Program-made: the position numbers and the translations under genes
Part shown: piece by piece, positions 51,986-60,327 of the stretch
Layout: each line of letters begins with the position of its first letter
Position numbering within the stretch: position 1 is the stretch's first letter
Assembly: GCA_964508715.1 (NCBI GenBank)
Contig: CAZDUX010000008.1
Location: 75,964 to 139,963, forward strand
Origin: JAKALX01 sp964508715
GTDB lineage: Bacteria; Chloroflexota; Dehalococcoidia; Tepidiformales; Tepidiformaceae
Length of the DNA: 64,000 nt
Reading direction: 5' to 3'
The notes under the pieces: generated by a model
What the model saw: only the letters and a program-made list of their open reading frames with translations
Told to the model about the DNA's origin: nothing
Database searches by the model: none

Positions 51986-53320
51986 TCACTGGTCGCTTCG
52001 CGACCGTACGCGCGACAGATACCAGCCACCCGCGCCGAAGAGCAGCAGGGAATCGAGAACGAGGTGTCCTCGTGCGGCCTCACCGGCTTCGATGACCGGT
52101 GCGGTGAGCAGGTGCGAGGCGAACTCGAACGGCGTGAACAGTTCCGGGTTGTGCACGGCCATGGCACTGTAGGCCACAGCGACCCCGGCACTCACGCCCA
52201 TCCCGGCAAGGTGCCCCGGCGACCACCGCCGCTCGCCAGATGCGTCTGGCTGGGGCCGCAGGCGCGAGGCCGCAGCACTCAGCGGTCCGAGCTTCCCGGG
52301 AGTGAACGCATGAAGCAGCGCGATACTTACCCGCGCCAGGCGTCCCGGCCGGTAGACCAGGAATGAGTCTTCCCAGCGATCCGGGCCGAACTTCGCCTTG
52401 AAGTGCTCCAGCGGCTTGAACTTGTAGAAGAGGTTGAGGTGCTCGAAGGTGAACTCGAGTGCACTACCGGTGATGCGGTGACCCGCCGGCTGCCGTTTCG
52501 TGTTTCGCAGCGGAGCAAGTCCAAGGTTCGCGAGTTTCGCCCCTCGCTCTTTGCATGCCTCGATAGCCCCGAGGAACAGAAGCTCCGAGACCCCGTTTGG
52601 GGCATCGGGCCTCCGGATCATGTCCTCGATATAGAAGGCATCTCGAGCTGGCACCGGGATGCACGTCACGAACCCCTCGAGTCTCCCGTTGTGCCGGGCG
52701 AGCAGCACCACCTTGTCCTCGATCCCGGCCAGCGGCGCAAGCCGGAGCGTGAAGGCGAGCGCTTTGATTTTCCGGGTTTCCTGCCATGTCTCCTGGACTG
52801 CGAGTATTTCCAACTCGACGGTTGCGGAGGGTCGTGTCCCTGCGGGGACCACGCTGACGGTGACGCCGGACTTCCTTGCCTGGTTTGCTGCCGACCGGAC
52901 CTTCTTGGTGCTGTTGCCGCGCGGCGCATAGTCAGCGAGCTGGAAGAACGGCTCCTCGCCGATCTTCAGGGCCTTCCAGCCGGCCACCGAAGCGGATTCG
53001 GCCAATCGTGGGGTCGACCCGACAAAGGCCGGCGTGAGGTGTTCGCTTGCTGCCCACTCGCGGAACTCGTCGAGGATCGCTGTCACGTCGCCAGGTGCGC
53101 AAACCGGGTCACCAACCGCGAGAGCTACACCGTTGTGTCGCTCGTACGCCACAAAACCGTCCTTCCCGGTTGCGTGGAAGTACTCCCAGCCGGGATAGAG
53201 CGAGAGGTAAGCGAGCCCGTTGTAGCCGTGCGCCAGTACGAGTGACCGGCGCTCTGCCTGGCTGCCACTCCGCGAGTGCTCAGCACGACTCCTCTTGCCA
53301 CCAATCAACCCGAACAGCAC
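51986..53320 (-). CDS. DUF2156 / MprF C-terminal-like protein
   Basis: A 444-aa protein with the phosphatidylglycerol-lysyltransferase catalytic fold (two GNAT-like domains): SLVLAHGYNGLAYLSLYPGWEYF, GVALAVGDPVCAP, the NSTKKVRSAANQARKSG region, and YIEDMIRRPDAPNGVSELLF near 223. The C-terminal 80 residues carry two hydrophobic segments. Full MprF also has a large N-terminal flippase, absent here. It may add an amino acid to a lipid or act on another tRNA-linked substrate. The start is GTG at 53320 with GGAG upstream. Its promoter carries a perfect 11-bp tandem repeat. Confidence 0.8.
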   Translation of the reverse strand: MLFGLIGGKRSRAEHSRSGSQAERRSLVLAHGYNGLAYLSLYPGWEYFHATGKDGFVAYERHNGVALAVGDPVCAPGDVTAILDEFREWAASEHLTPAFVGSTPRLAESASVAGWKALKIGEEPFFQLADYAPRGNSTKKVRSAANQARKSGVTVSVVPAGTRPSATVELEILAVQETWQETRKIKALAFTLRLAPLAGIEDKVVLLARHNGRLEGFVTCIPVPARDAFYIEDMIRRPDAPNGVSELLFLGAIEACKERGAKLANLGLAPLRNTKRQPAGHRITGSALEFTFEHLNLFYKFKPLEHFKAKFGPDRWEDSFLVYRPGRLARVSIALLHAFTPGKLGPLSAAASRLRPQPDASGERRWSPGHLAGMGVSAGVAVAYSAMAVHNPELFTPFEFASHLLTAPVIEAGEAARGHLVLDSLLLFGAGGWYLSRVRSRSDQ

Positions 53321-53366
53321 GTCGCATCTCCGTTGCCAGGCACCCCTCGGAAGGGGGTTACAACCG

Positions 53367-53372
53367 ATGCTA
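53367..53372 (-). promoter_or_regulatory. -10 hexamer TAGCAT for the DUF2156 gene
   Basis: On the minus strand TAGCAT lies 10 bases after the second CTTCAG of the adjacent tandem repeat, so the repeat occupies the -35 position as expected for a class II activator site. The same TAGCAT hexamer occurs before the response-regulator gene at about 55981. Confidence 0.5.
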
Positions 53373-53377
53373 GGGCC

Positions 53378-53399
53378 GGTTTCTGAAGGGTTTCTGAAG
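53378..53399 (-). repeat. Perfect 11-bp tandem repeat, probable response-regulator site
   Basis: GGTTTCTGAAG occurs twice without a gap (53378-53388 and 53389-53399); on the minus strand this is CTTCAGAAACC twice. Two 11-bp direct repeats, one per helical turn, are the standard site for OmpR/PhoB-family regulators. It sits directly upstream of a -10 hexamer for the DUF2156 gene. Confidence 0.65.
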
Positions 53400-53422
53400 C
53401 CCTCATGAGGGCTTCACCACGT

Positions 53423-54676
53423 CTATTCGCAGTCGGCGACGTAGGCCGGGACGCCGAGGAGTTTGTCAAGCGTCACTGGCCTGAGGCCCTTCTCTTCGAG
53501 CCCCTGGAGGATGATCGGCAACGCCTTTTCGACCACTGATCGGTCCGCCCCGATATTCCCATCGATCCCATCGTGGAGGAGGATGATTGACCCTGGCCGT
53601 ACACGTTCGAGGATATGCCTCGCCAGCCGGTCGGAATCGGTTTCGACCCAGTCTTTCGCCGACACGTCCCACGTCACGAGTGTCATCCCGGCATCGTCGG
53701 CGAGCTTCGACATGAATGGCGTGTGTGTGCCGTGCGGTGGCCGAAAGAGTGCCGGGCAGACCCCCACCTGGTCCCGGAACGTGTGCTGGGTTTGTTCGAG
53801 TTCGGGGTACTCCGGGTTCAGGTAGCTCACGGCGCCGTGGTTGTAGGAATGGTTGCCCACGACATGCCCCCGCTCGATCAATTCCTTCGTCACGTCGGGG
53901 CGTTCTGCCACCGCTTTCCCGACCTCGAAGAACGTTCCCCGGACATCGTGCTCCTCGAGGATCTCCGCGATTCGCAAGGAGTAGGGAGGATTCGGCCCAT
54001 CATCGAAGGTGAGTGCTACTTCATTCACGTTGCGTGGGCCGTGGAACTCGAGCGATCCGAACCACTGGACCCCGGGTGCCGTCGACCCAACCCAGAACAC
54101 GGCGAATGCCGCATACATCACGGTCGCTCCGGCGAGAAGCTTCGTGCGCGCGGGCATGCGCATCTCGTATCGCCTTGCGGCAAGCGCGGTCGCGGTTGCC
54201 GCAAAGGTGAGTATTGCGGTCAGGAGGGCGGCTTCGCCCACTCCCGCCCGCGCCCGGACCCACGCAATCAGCAGAAACCCGCCAATGGCTGCTGGCCCCC
54301 AGCGTGAGCGTGCGTCGCGCCCCCTCGGGAGCAGTGGCCCGATACCGGCGCCAAAGAGTGCCGCCACTACATACCCGGAGCCGGGATACGATGCATCGTT
54401 GAGAAGAAAACACGCGACATAGACCGCCAGTTCCGCGATCCCGTAGGTGAGAATCGCGCGGCTGGCCAGTTTCCAGCTGAAGAAGGCGACGGTTCCTGCG
54501 AGCAGGACGGCGAGGATCGACGGGATCGCCCCGGCATGAATTGGCGCCCCGGCGATCCCCAGTCCCGGGAGTGCGATCGCGCCGATCAGCACTCCGGCGA
54601 GAATGTCCGCTCCAAGTTCAAGGCGTGGCGGTATGCTCCGAATCTCCGGGGCCGTTAGTTCCGCGTGTCGCGCCAT
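53423..54676 (-). CDS. Membrane-anchored polysaccharide deacetylase
   Basis: A 417-aa protein. The first roughly 210 residues contain several transmembrane helices. The C-terminal NodB domain has VALTFDDGPNPPYS near 221 (motif 1, metal aspartate), HVVGNHSYNH near 272 (motif 2, zinc histidines), FRPPHGTHTPF near 313 and LVTWDVSAKDW; the end has SIILLHDG. It would remove N-acetyl groups from an extracellular glycan such as peptidoglycan. The ATG at 54676 is chosen; a longer frame overlaps the divergent gene. Only 19 bases separate it from the divergent membrane-protein gene. Confidence 0.9.
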   Translation of the reverse strand: MARHAELTAPEIRSIPPRLELGADILAGVLIGAIALPGLGIAGAPIHAGAIPSILAVLLAGTVAFFSWKLASRAILTYGIAELAVYVACFLLNDASYPGSGYVVAALFGAGIGPLLPRGRDARSRWGPAAIGGFLLIAWVRARAGVGEAALLTAILTFAATATALAARRYEMRMPARTKLLAGATVMYAAFAVFWVGSTAPGVQWFGSLEFHGPRNVNEVALTFDDGPNPPYSLRIAEILEEHDVRGTFFEVGKAVAERPDVTKELIERGHVVGNHSYNHGAVSYLNPEYPELEQTQHTFRDQVGVCPALFRPPHGTHTPFMSKLADDAGMTLVTWDVSAKDWVETDSDRLARHILERVRPGSIILLHDGIDGNIGADRSVVEKALPIILQGLEEKGLRPVTLDKLLGVPAYVADCE

Positions 54677-54695
54677 GCTGGCAGAGTGTCCGCAA

Positions 54696-55961
54696 ATGAC
54701 CCACACGATCAAGCGCCAGCGGTCTGTGACACTTGACCGCGCGCTCCTCGCGCTCGCCCTCATTGCCTGGCTGGCCGGATTCGCCGGGATTCTCGCTCAC
54801 AAGGTTTTCGTCACCAACGACTCGCTTTCGAACTACGGGCACGTCTGGTACGTGGCGAAGGTGTTCTGGGACGGTGATGGCCTTCCCTATCGCTTCCCTG
54901 AACTCGGCCACGGCGATGCGCTCGCGTTTCCCTACGGCTTCGTCCCATGGTTCACTGCCGCACTCCTTCGACCCCTCTTCGGGGATTGGGTCGTCTCACT
55001 CTGGCTGGTCCTCGGTGGGCTCGGCACGATCGTCACCTCCCTCTGGGCGTTCCCCGAGCTTCGCAGGCCGCTCCCGTTCACGCTCATCCTCCTCAATCCG
55101 CTGATGATTGAATCGGTTATCCTCGGCCAGCTGCCTTTCCTCTGGGCGACCGCGATCTGGTTCGCAGCTATCGCCTTCTGGCGGCGTGAGCACACATGGC
55201 TCGCCGTCATTGCCGCCGCTGTGGCCCAGGCCAGCCATCCTGCCGTTGTCCTTCCGCTTGCCGGTCTTACGGTCCTTGGCCGCCTGCCATTCGAGCGCAA
55301 TTGGCGCCGCCTTTTCGCGGCGTATTGTGTCTCGGTCGCACTTGCCATCCCTGGTGTTGCGATGGTCTTCCTGTCGCCAGTGGTCGAGGACAATAGCCTC
55401 TATTCACTCGTTGCGAACTTCCTTGGAACCGTGAGCCTGCGGGCAGGCGTCAGTCTCGCCCCTTTCGCCATCATCGCTCTCGACCGGCGGCTCAAGCGCC
55501 CGTGGATGCTCGGGCTCATCGCCGTCGCCGTGCTCCTCAACGTCGTCCTGGTCCCGGTTCGCAACACGTCGTACGCCTGGCACGCCTTCGGCCGGACGCC
55601 TGACACGGCGCTTATCCCGTTCATCGAGTCCTCCGCCTTCGAACCTGGCGCCACCTATCGCATCCTCCGCGTGGCTGACGGCAAGGTTGGCATGTACCAG
55701 CTGCTCCAGCACGGGGCGAAGCTCGATTCGGAGTTCTTCCCGGAGAGCATCAACCGCCGCTCATGGGACTCCCTCGCTGAGTACCAGGCGTTCCTGCGCC
55801 GGCGCAAAGCCGACTTCGTCATCATCTATTTCGCCTATGACGATCGGTATCGCACCAACGAGCATGACTTGCTCAACCAGCTCGTCGCGGATGGCTGCGC
55901 GACCCGGTCCAGCCAATCCCCCGATTTCGACCTTTACCGTGTCAACCGTGATTGCCGGTGA
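54696..55961 (+). CDS. Polytopic membrane protein, GT-C-like, unknown function
   Basis: A 421-aa protein with about eight to ten membrane helices and a soluble C-terminal part (about 315-421). The first outer loop contains TNDSLSNYGHVWYV and GDALAFPYGFVPWF, then LFGDWVVSLW. The same pattern and the same C-terminal block (EPGxxYRxL, EFFxES) occur in the second half of the protein encoded at 60328-62322, so the two are paralogues. The acidic first-loop residue and topology recall GT-C glycosyltransferases, but no confirmed family is recognised. It lies between a polysaccharide deacetylase and a two-component system, which points to surface glycan work. Confidence 0.75.
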   Translation: MTHTIKRQRSVTLDRALLALALIAWLAGFAGILAHKVFVTNDSLSNYGHVWYVAKVFWDGDGLPYRFPELGHGDALAFPYGFVPWFTAALLRPLFGDWVVSLWLVLGGLGTIVTSLWAFPELRRPLPFTLILLNPLMIESVILGQLPFLWATAIWFAAIAFWRREHTWLAVIAAAVAQASHPAVVLPLAGLTVLGRLPFERNWRRLFAAYCVSVALAIPGVAMVFLSPVVEDNSLYSLVANFLGTVSLRAGVSLAPFAIIALDRRLKRPWMLGLIAVAVLLNVVLVPVRNTSYAWHAFGRTPDTALIPFIESSAFEPGATYRILRVADGKVGMYQLLQHGAKLDSEFFPESINRRSWDSLAEYQAFLRRRKADFVIIYFAYDDRYRTNEHDLLNQLVADGCATRSSQSPDFDLYRVNRDCR

Positions 55962-56007
55962 CGTTCGGCCCTGCGCACCCTAGCATTAGCCCCGGACAGG
56001 CGAACAG

Positions 56008-56694
56008 ATGACCGGAACGGCAGACCGCCGCAGCGCCCACATTCTCATCGTCGATGACAGCCCGGATATCCTGTCAATCGTCCAGCGCGGCCTTCAGCGC
56101 CGGGGCTACGAGGTGACTGCCGCCAGCGACGGTGAATCGGCGCTCAAGGCGTTCTCCCGTGACATCCCGGACCTCGTCGTCCTCGACCTCCTCCTTCCGG
56201 ATGTCGATGGCATCGACCTCTGCTACCAACTCCAGGAGGTTGCAGAGGTGCCGGTAATCATGCTCACGAGCCGCGATGGTGTCGCTGATCGTGTCGAAGG
56301 CCTCCGTGCTGGCGCCGATGACTACGTGGTCAAACCGTTCGCGATGGAGGAGCTCGCGGCCCGGATCGAAGCCGTTCTCCGCCGGCGGCCGGTTACCCCC
56401 GCACACATCACCCACGATGATCTCGTCATCGACGTCGAAGGCCACATGGTCACCCGGGCAGGGCGGGTTATCCCCCTCACGCCCAAGGAGTTCCTGCTTC
56501 TCGAAGTCATGGCTCGCAAGCCCGGCCGCGTCTTCACCCGCGAAACCCTGATGTCGATCCTCTGGCCCGCCAATGAGTCGGTCGACGACAATCTCCTCGA
56601 TGCGCATGCGACCAACCTCCGCCAGAAGCTCGAGGCGAACGGTGGACGGCGTCTCATCCAGACGGTTCGTGGCATCGGCTTCGTCCTGAGATGA
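56008..56694 (+). CDS. OmpR-family response regulator
   Basis: A 228-aa two-domain regulator. The receiver domain (about 10-122) has the acidic pair in LIVDDSPD, phosphoacceptor Asp60 in VVLDLLLPD and the lysine in DDYVVKPF. The C-terminal winged helix (about 132-228) has LTPKEFLLLEVMARKPGRVFTRETL and VDDNLLDAHATNLRQKL, then VRGIGFVLR. DNA sites for this family are 10-11 bp direct repeats; two such repeats flank this locus. A TAGCAT hexamer near 55981 is the likely -10. It overlaps the kinase gene by four bases. Confidence 0.95.
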   Translation: MTGTADRRSAHILIVDDSPDILSIVQRGLQRRGYEVTAASDGESALKAFSRDIPDLVVLDLLLPDVDGIDLCYQLQEVAEVPVIMLTSRDGVADRVEGLRAGADDYVVKPFAMEELAARIEAVLRRRPVTPAHITHDDLVIDVEGHMVTRAGRVIPLTPKEFLLLEVMARKPGRVFTRETLMSILWPANESVDDNLLDAHATNLRQKLEANGGRRLIQTVRGIGFVLR

Positions 56695-58061
56695 GGATCA
56701 GGACGCCGGACAGGCTCGCCACCCGCCTTAGCGTCTCCTTTGTCCTGCTCTTCATCGTCACCTTCGGTGCGGTCGTTGCGATCACCCTCTACTACACCCA
56801 GCGCACCTTTCAGACGTCCATCGACGACAACCTGGAGGGCACAGCCACTACCGTTGAGGAACGCCTGGCGCAGCCCAACGCTGACGCACACAAGGTGGTT
56901 GAGGAGCTCTCATCGGCAGCCCAATTCATCCTGCTCACGGATGTGGAGGGGAGAGTCACCAATTACTCCTCGAATCTTACGAGCGGGCCACTGCCTGCGT
57001 TTGTGCATACCGGGCTTACTGGTCATGAGACCTTCCGCACCTTTAAGGCACGGAATACGAGGCTCCGTTCCGTCCGCTTCCCGCGATACAACGGCGACAC
57101 ACTCTCGGGATATATCATCGTCGCCAGCCCCATACCCGAGGTTGACGACGCCATTCAGAGCCTCGCCGTGCTCATTATCGTTGCAGGCATCGCGGGCATG
57201 AGTGCTGCCGTGATCGGCACCGTCTGGCTCTCGCTGCGTGAGGCGCGGCCCCTCAAGGAACTCACGGACGCCGTCCAGGCGACGGCTGCCTCGGGATTCG
57301 AACAGGGTATCCCCCCGTCGAATGAGGGCAGCCTCGAAACGCGGCAGCTTCGCGAGGCGTTCTCCGCACTCACCGAACGCCAGCGCGAAACGCTCGCCCG
57401 CGAACGGGCGTTCTTCGCCGATTCATCACATGTCCTTCGTACCCCGCTTGCCGTCCTCCAGGGGGATATCGAACAGCTCGAACAGGGCGTCTACGGGAAG
57501 GAACGCCAGGAGGTGGTGGCCCAGGCCCGTGCCTCGATTAGTACGATGGCCCGAGCCGTAAACGGACTCCTCCTTCTTGCCCGTGAGCCGGAGGCGCCTG
57601 GCTCCTCGTGGGAGGTTGTCGATCTCTCGGCCCTCCTCGATGCACAGGTTGCCGCGGCGAAAACGGCGGCACCAACTCTCGGTATCAGCGGTGAGATTCT
57701 GCCCGATATTGAGGTCGCGGCCGACCCGCACCAGTTACGGGACCTCTTCGGCAGCCTCATCGAAAACGCCTGCCACTACACCCCCGCACCTGGCTCAGTC
57801 GACGTCGTGCTCTCCCGAATCGAAGATGATGCCGTCGTCGAGATTCGCGATACCGGTATTGGGCTTTCTGCCGAGGAAGCCGTACACGCCATTGATCGCT
57901 TCTTCCGCGGAGGGCAGGCCCGGCGCATGTTCCCGGCCGGTTCGGGGCTCGGCCTGGCTATTGCCGACCGCATCGCCCGGCTCCATGGCGGCTCGCTGGA
58001 GCTTCTCCCCCGCGAGGGTGGTGGAACCGTCGCCCGGGTCACGCTTCCGCTGCTCGCCTGA
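56691..58061 (+). CDS. Sensor histidine kinase
   Basis: A 456-aa membrane kinase: transmembrane helices at about 13-35 and 158-180, with an extracytoplasmic sensor loop of about 120 residues between them; HAMP-like segment (about 181-235); H-box SSHVLRTPL with His247; N-box SLIENACHY; then DTGIGLSAEE and a GSGLGLAIADRI G-box. It phosphorylates the response regulator encoded just upstream. The kinase lacks a large PAS input, so the sensor loop itself probably reads the envelope signal. Confidence 0.94.
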   Translation: MRIRTPDRLATRLSVSFVLLFIVTFGAVVAITLYYTQRTFQTSIDDNLEGTATTVEERLAQPNADAHKVVEELSSAAQFILLTDVEGRVTNYSSNLTSGPLPAFVHTGLTGHETFRTFKARNTRLRSVRFPRYNGDTLSGYIIVASPIPEVDDAIQSLAVLIIVAGIAGMSAAVIGTVWLSLREARPLKELTDAVQATAASGFEQGIPPSNEGSLETRQLREAFSALTERQRETLARERAFFADSSHVLRTPLAVLQGDIEQLEQGVYGKERQEVVAQARASISTMARAVNGLLLLAREPEAPGSSWEVVDLSALLDAQVAAAKTAAPTLGISGEILPDIEVAADPHQLRDLFGSLIENACHYTPAPGSVDVVLSRIEDDAVVEIRDTGIGLSAEEAVHAIDRFFRGGQARRMFPAGSGLGLAIADRIARLHGGSLELLPREGGGTVARVTLPLLA

Positions 58062-58128
58062 GCCTCCCGATGCCGGGCATGGATAGCCGGTCGTCACATC
58101 GCTGAGCTCCTCGCTTCTCACTGGTCAA

Positions 58129-58150
58129 CTTCAGGCTTTCTTCAGGCTCA
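58129..58150 (+). repeat. 11-bp tandem repeat, probable response-regulator site
   Basis: CTTCAGGCTTT (58129-58139) is followed directly by CTTCAGGCTCA (58140-58150), identical at 9 of 11 positions. The core CTTCAG is shared with the repeat at 53378-53399 and the spacing is the same. It lies in the spacer between the kinase gene and the aminotransferase operon, about 90 bases before that start. A clear -10 is not visible after it (GATTGGAT is the nearest). Confidence 0.55.
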
Positions 58151-58241
58151 TTTGGGATTGGATTGCGTGTGCCATGCCACGCTCTGCAACGGCTCCGGGG
58201 CCCGGCACGCCCCGCCACTACCGAACTCTAACGAGGTGACC

Positions 58242-59369
58242 ATGCGCGTCCCCGCCGCTTCGATTGTCTTTTCCGATGAAGACATCGCCGAGGCTCTCTC
58301 TCTCATCGAATCCAGCCTGCGCAGCGGGCAACTTACGCTGGGCAAACATGGCCAGGCGTTCGAAGAAGCGTTCGCGGCGCGATGCGGCCGGAAGCATGCA
58401 GTCGCCGTGAGCAGCGGCACCAGCGCAATCGAGATCGTTCTCCGCACCCTCGACGTCGAAGGTAAAGAAGTCATCGTCCCCGACAACACCTTCTTCGCCA
58501 CCGCCGCCTCCGTTGCTCACGCCGGCGGCACTCCCGTCCTCGCCGACACCGACCGCGAAACCCTGGCCATCAGTGTCGACGATGTCCTCTCGCGTATCAC
58601 TGAGAAGACTGCCGGCGTCGTCATCGTCCATATCGGCGGCATCGTCAGCCCCGAGCTTCCACGACTGCAGGAAGAGCTCAGCAGGCGTGGCCTGTTCCTC
58701 ATGTGCGATGCGGCGCACGCGCACGGCGCCACCCTCAACGGTCGCGATGCGAGCGACTGGGGCGTTGCCAGCACCTACAGCTTCTACCCGACGAAGGTCA
58801 TGACTTCGGGTGAAGGCGGGATGATCGTCACCGATGATGACCGCATCGCCGAGGAAGCGAGAATCTACCGGGACCAGGGGAAGGCGGGCTTCACAAGCAA
58901 CTTCCACACCCGCCTGGGTGCGAACTGGCGGCTGAGCGAAGTCCACGCCGCCATCGGTATCGTCCAGCTCAAGCGTCTCGATGATTTCATCGCCCGCCGC
59001 CGTGAAGTGGCCGCGGCATACGAAGAAGCGATTCAGCGTACCGGTGCACTCACCCTCCCGAAGGCGCAGCTCACGGGCGAGAGCAACTTCTACAAGTTCG
59101 TCGCCTACCTGCCGGAGGGCGCGGACCGCAAAGAGATCAAGCAGGCCATGCGCGAGCGCTTCGATGTCGGCATGAGCGGCGAAGTCTACGAGTTCCCGCT
59201 CCACACCCAGCCGATCTTCGAGCAGTTCACGCGCGGCGCTTACCCGGGGGCTGATTTCGCGTGCGCCCGCCAGGTCTGTCCGCCCGTGAGTGCGCGTATG
59301 ACCCCGGCTGACGCCACCTATGTCATCGAAAGCCTTGCCCGGCTCATCCCCGCGGGAGTAAACGCATGA
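58242..59369 (+). CDS. DegT/DnrJ/EryC1-type sugar aminotransferase
   Basis: A 375-aa PLP enzyme that would aminate a nucleotide-linked keto-sugar. SSGTSAIEI near 58 binds the cofactor phosphate, Asp156 (FLMCDAAHA) pairs with the pyridine nitrogen, and Lys185 (STYSFYPTKVMTSGEGG) forms the Schiff base. The late FHTRLGANWRLSEVHAAIG block is typical. The ATG at 58242 has GAGGTGA upstream; earlier sequence is non-coding in character. It is the first gene of an operon with an epimerase, a glycosyltransferase fusion and a transporter. Confidence 0.9.
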   Translation: MRVPAASIVFSDEDIAEALSLIESSLRSGQLTLGKHGQAFEEAFAARCGRKHAVAVSSGTSAIEIVLRTLDVEGKEVIVPDNTFFATAASVAHAGGTPVLADTDRETLAISVDDVLSRITEKTAGVVIVHIGGIVSPELPRLQEELSRRGLFLMCDAAHAHGATLNGRDASDWGVASTYSFYPTKVMTSGEGGMIVTDDDRIAEEARIYRDQGKAGFTSNFHTRLGANWRLSEVHAAIGIVQLKRLDDFIARRREVAAAYEEAIQRTGALTLPKAQLTGESNFYKFVAYLPEGADRKEIKQAMRERFDVGMSGEVYEFPLHTQPIFEQFTRGAYPGADFACARQVCPPVSARMTPADATYVIESLARLIPAGVNA

Positions 59370-60292
59370 ACGTCGCAGTCACTGGTGGTTCTGGATTCAT
59401 TGGGAGCCATGTCGTCGACAAGCTCGTCGATGCTGGCCACTCGGTCCGCGTCCTCGATGGCTCGAAGCCACATCGCAGCGATGTCGAATGGCGGACCGTC
59501 GATATTACGCGGCTCTCGCAGGTGATGGGTGCACTCCAGGGCTGCGACGCTGTCTTCCACCTGGCCGCCATGGCGAATGTGAACGATATCGCCCGCCTCC
59601 CCGCCGAATCGGTTGACCTCAACGTCATGGGTACGGCCACCATCCTCGAGGCTGCGCGCCTCATTGGCGGTATGCACTTCGTCCTCGCGTCCACCGTCTG
59701 GGTCTATGAAGCCAGTTCGGGGCGCGAAGTCGATGAATCCACGCCACTAGCGACCGACGGTGTGAGCCATCTCTACATGGCCGAGAAGATCAGTGCCGAG
59801 ATGATGGCGAACTCCTACGGCAAGATGTACGACATCCCGGTCACCATCCTCCGCTACGGTATTCCCTACGGCCCGCGGATGCGGGAAGAGCTCGTCATGC
59901 CGATCTTCATCAAGAAGGCGCTCAATGGTGAGCCACTGACCGTAGCCGGCGATGGCAAGCAGTACCGCAACTTCGTCTACGTCGAGGACCTCGCCGACGC
60001 CCATGTCCGTGTTCTCGACCGGAAGGCGACCGGCACGTTCAACCTCGAAGGGCCTCGCGAAGTTGCCATCATCGAGCTCGCCGAAGCCGTCTGCGCGTCT
60101 GTTCCGGGCAACGCCGGGATCACGCGCACCGAGGCTCGTGGCGGCGACTACCAGGGCCGCGTGGTTTCTCGCGAACGTGCGAAGGACGTCCTCGGATGGG
60201 AGCCGGTCACCCAGTTCGAGCAGGGATTCGACCGCACTCTCAACTGGTTCCTCGCCAAGTGGGCCGACCTTCGACAGCCGGCGGTAGTCTAG
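59366..60292 (+). CDS. NAD-dependent nucleotide-sugar epimerase/dehydratase
   Basis: A 308-aa extended SDR enzyme. NAD-binding motif VTGGSGFIGSHVVDKL at residues 5-20; FHLAAMANV near 64; catalytic YMAEK (Y-x3-K) near 136; the start of the substrate domain is RYGIPYGPRM. The serine/threonine of the triad is in LASTVWVYE. It acts on a nucleotide sugar, probably supplying the substrate of the linked glycosyltransferase. It overlaps the aminotransferase stop by four bases. Confidence 0.9.
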   Translation: MNVAVTGGSGFIGSHVVDKLVDAGHSVRVLDGSKPHRSDVEWRTVDITRLSQVMGALQGCDAVFHLAAMANVNDIARLPAESVDLNVMGTATILEAARLIGGMHFVLASTVWVYEASSGREVDESTPLATDGVSHLYMAEKISAEMMANSYGKMYDIPVTILRYGIPYGPRMREELVMPIFIKKALNGEPLTVAGDGKQYRNFVYVEDLADAHVRVLDRKATGTFNLEGPREVAIIELAEAVCASVPGNAGITRTEARGGDYQGRVVSRERAKDVLGWEPVTQFEQGFDRTLNWFLAKWADLRQPAVV

Positions 60293-60327
60293 CCGCCTCC
60301 GCCGCCCCCAACGGCAGCGCGCCGGCC

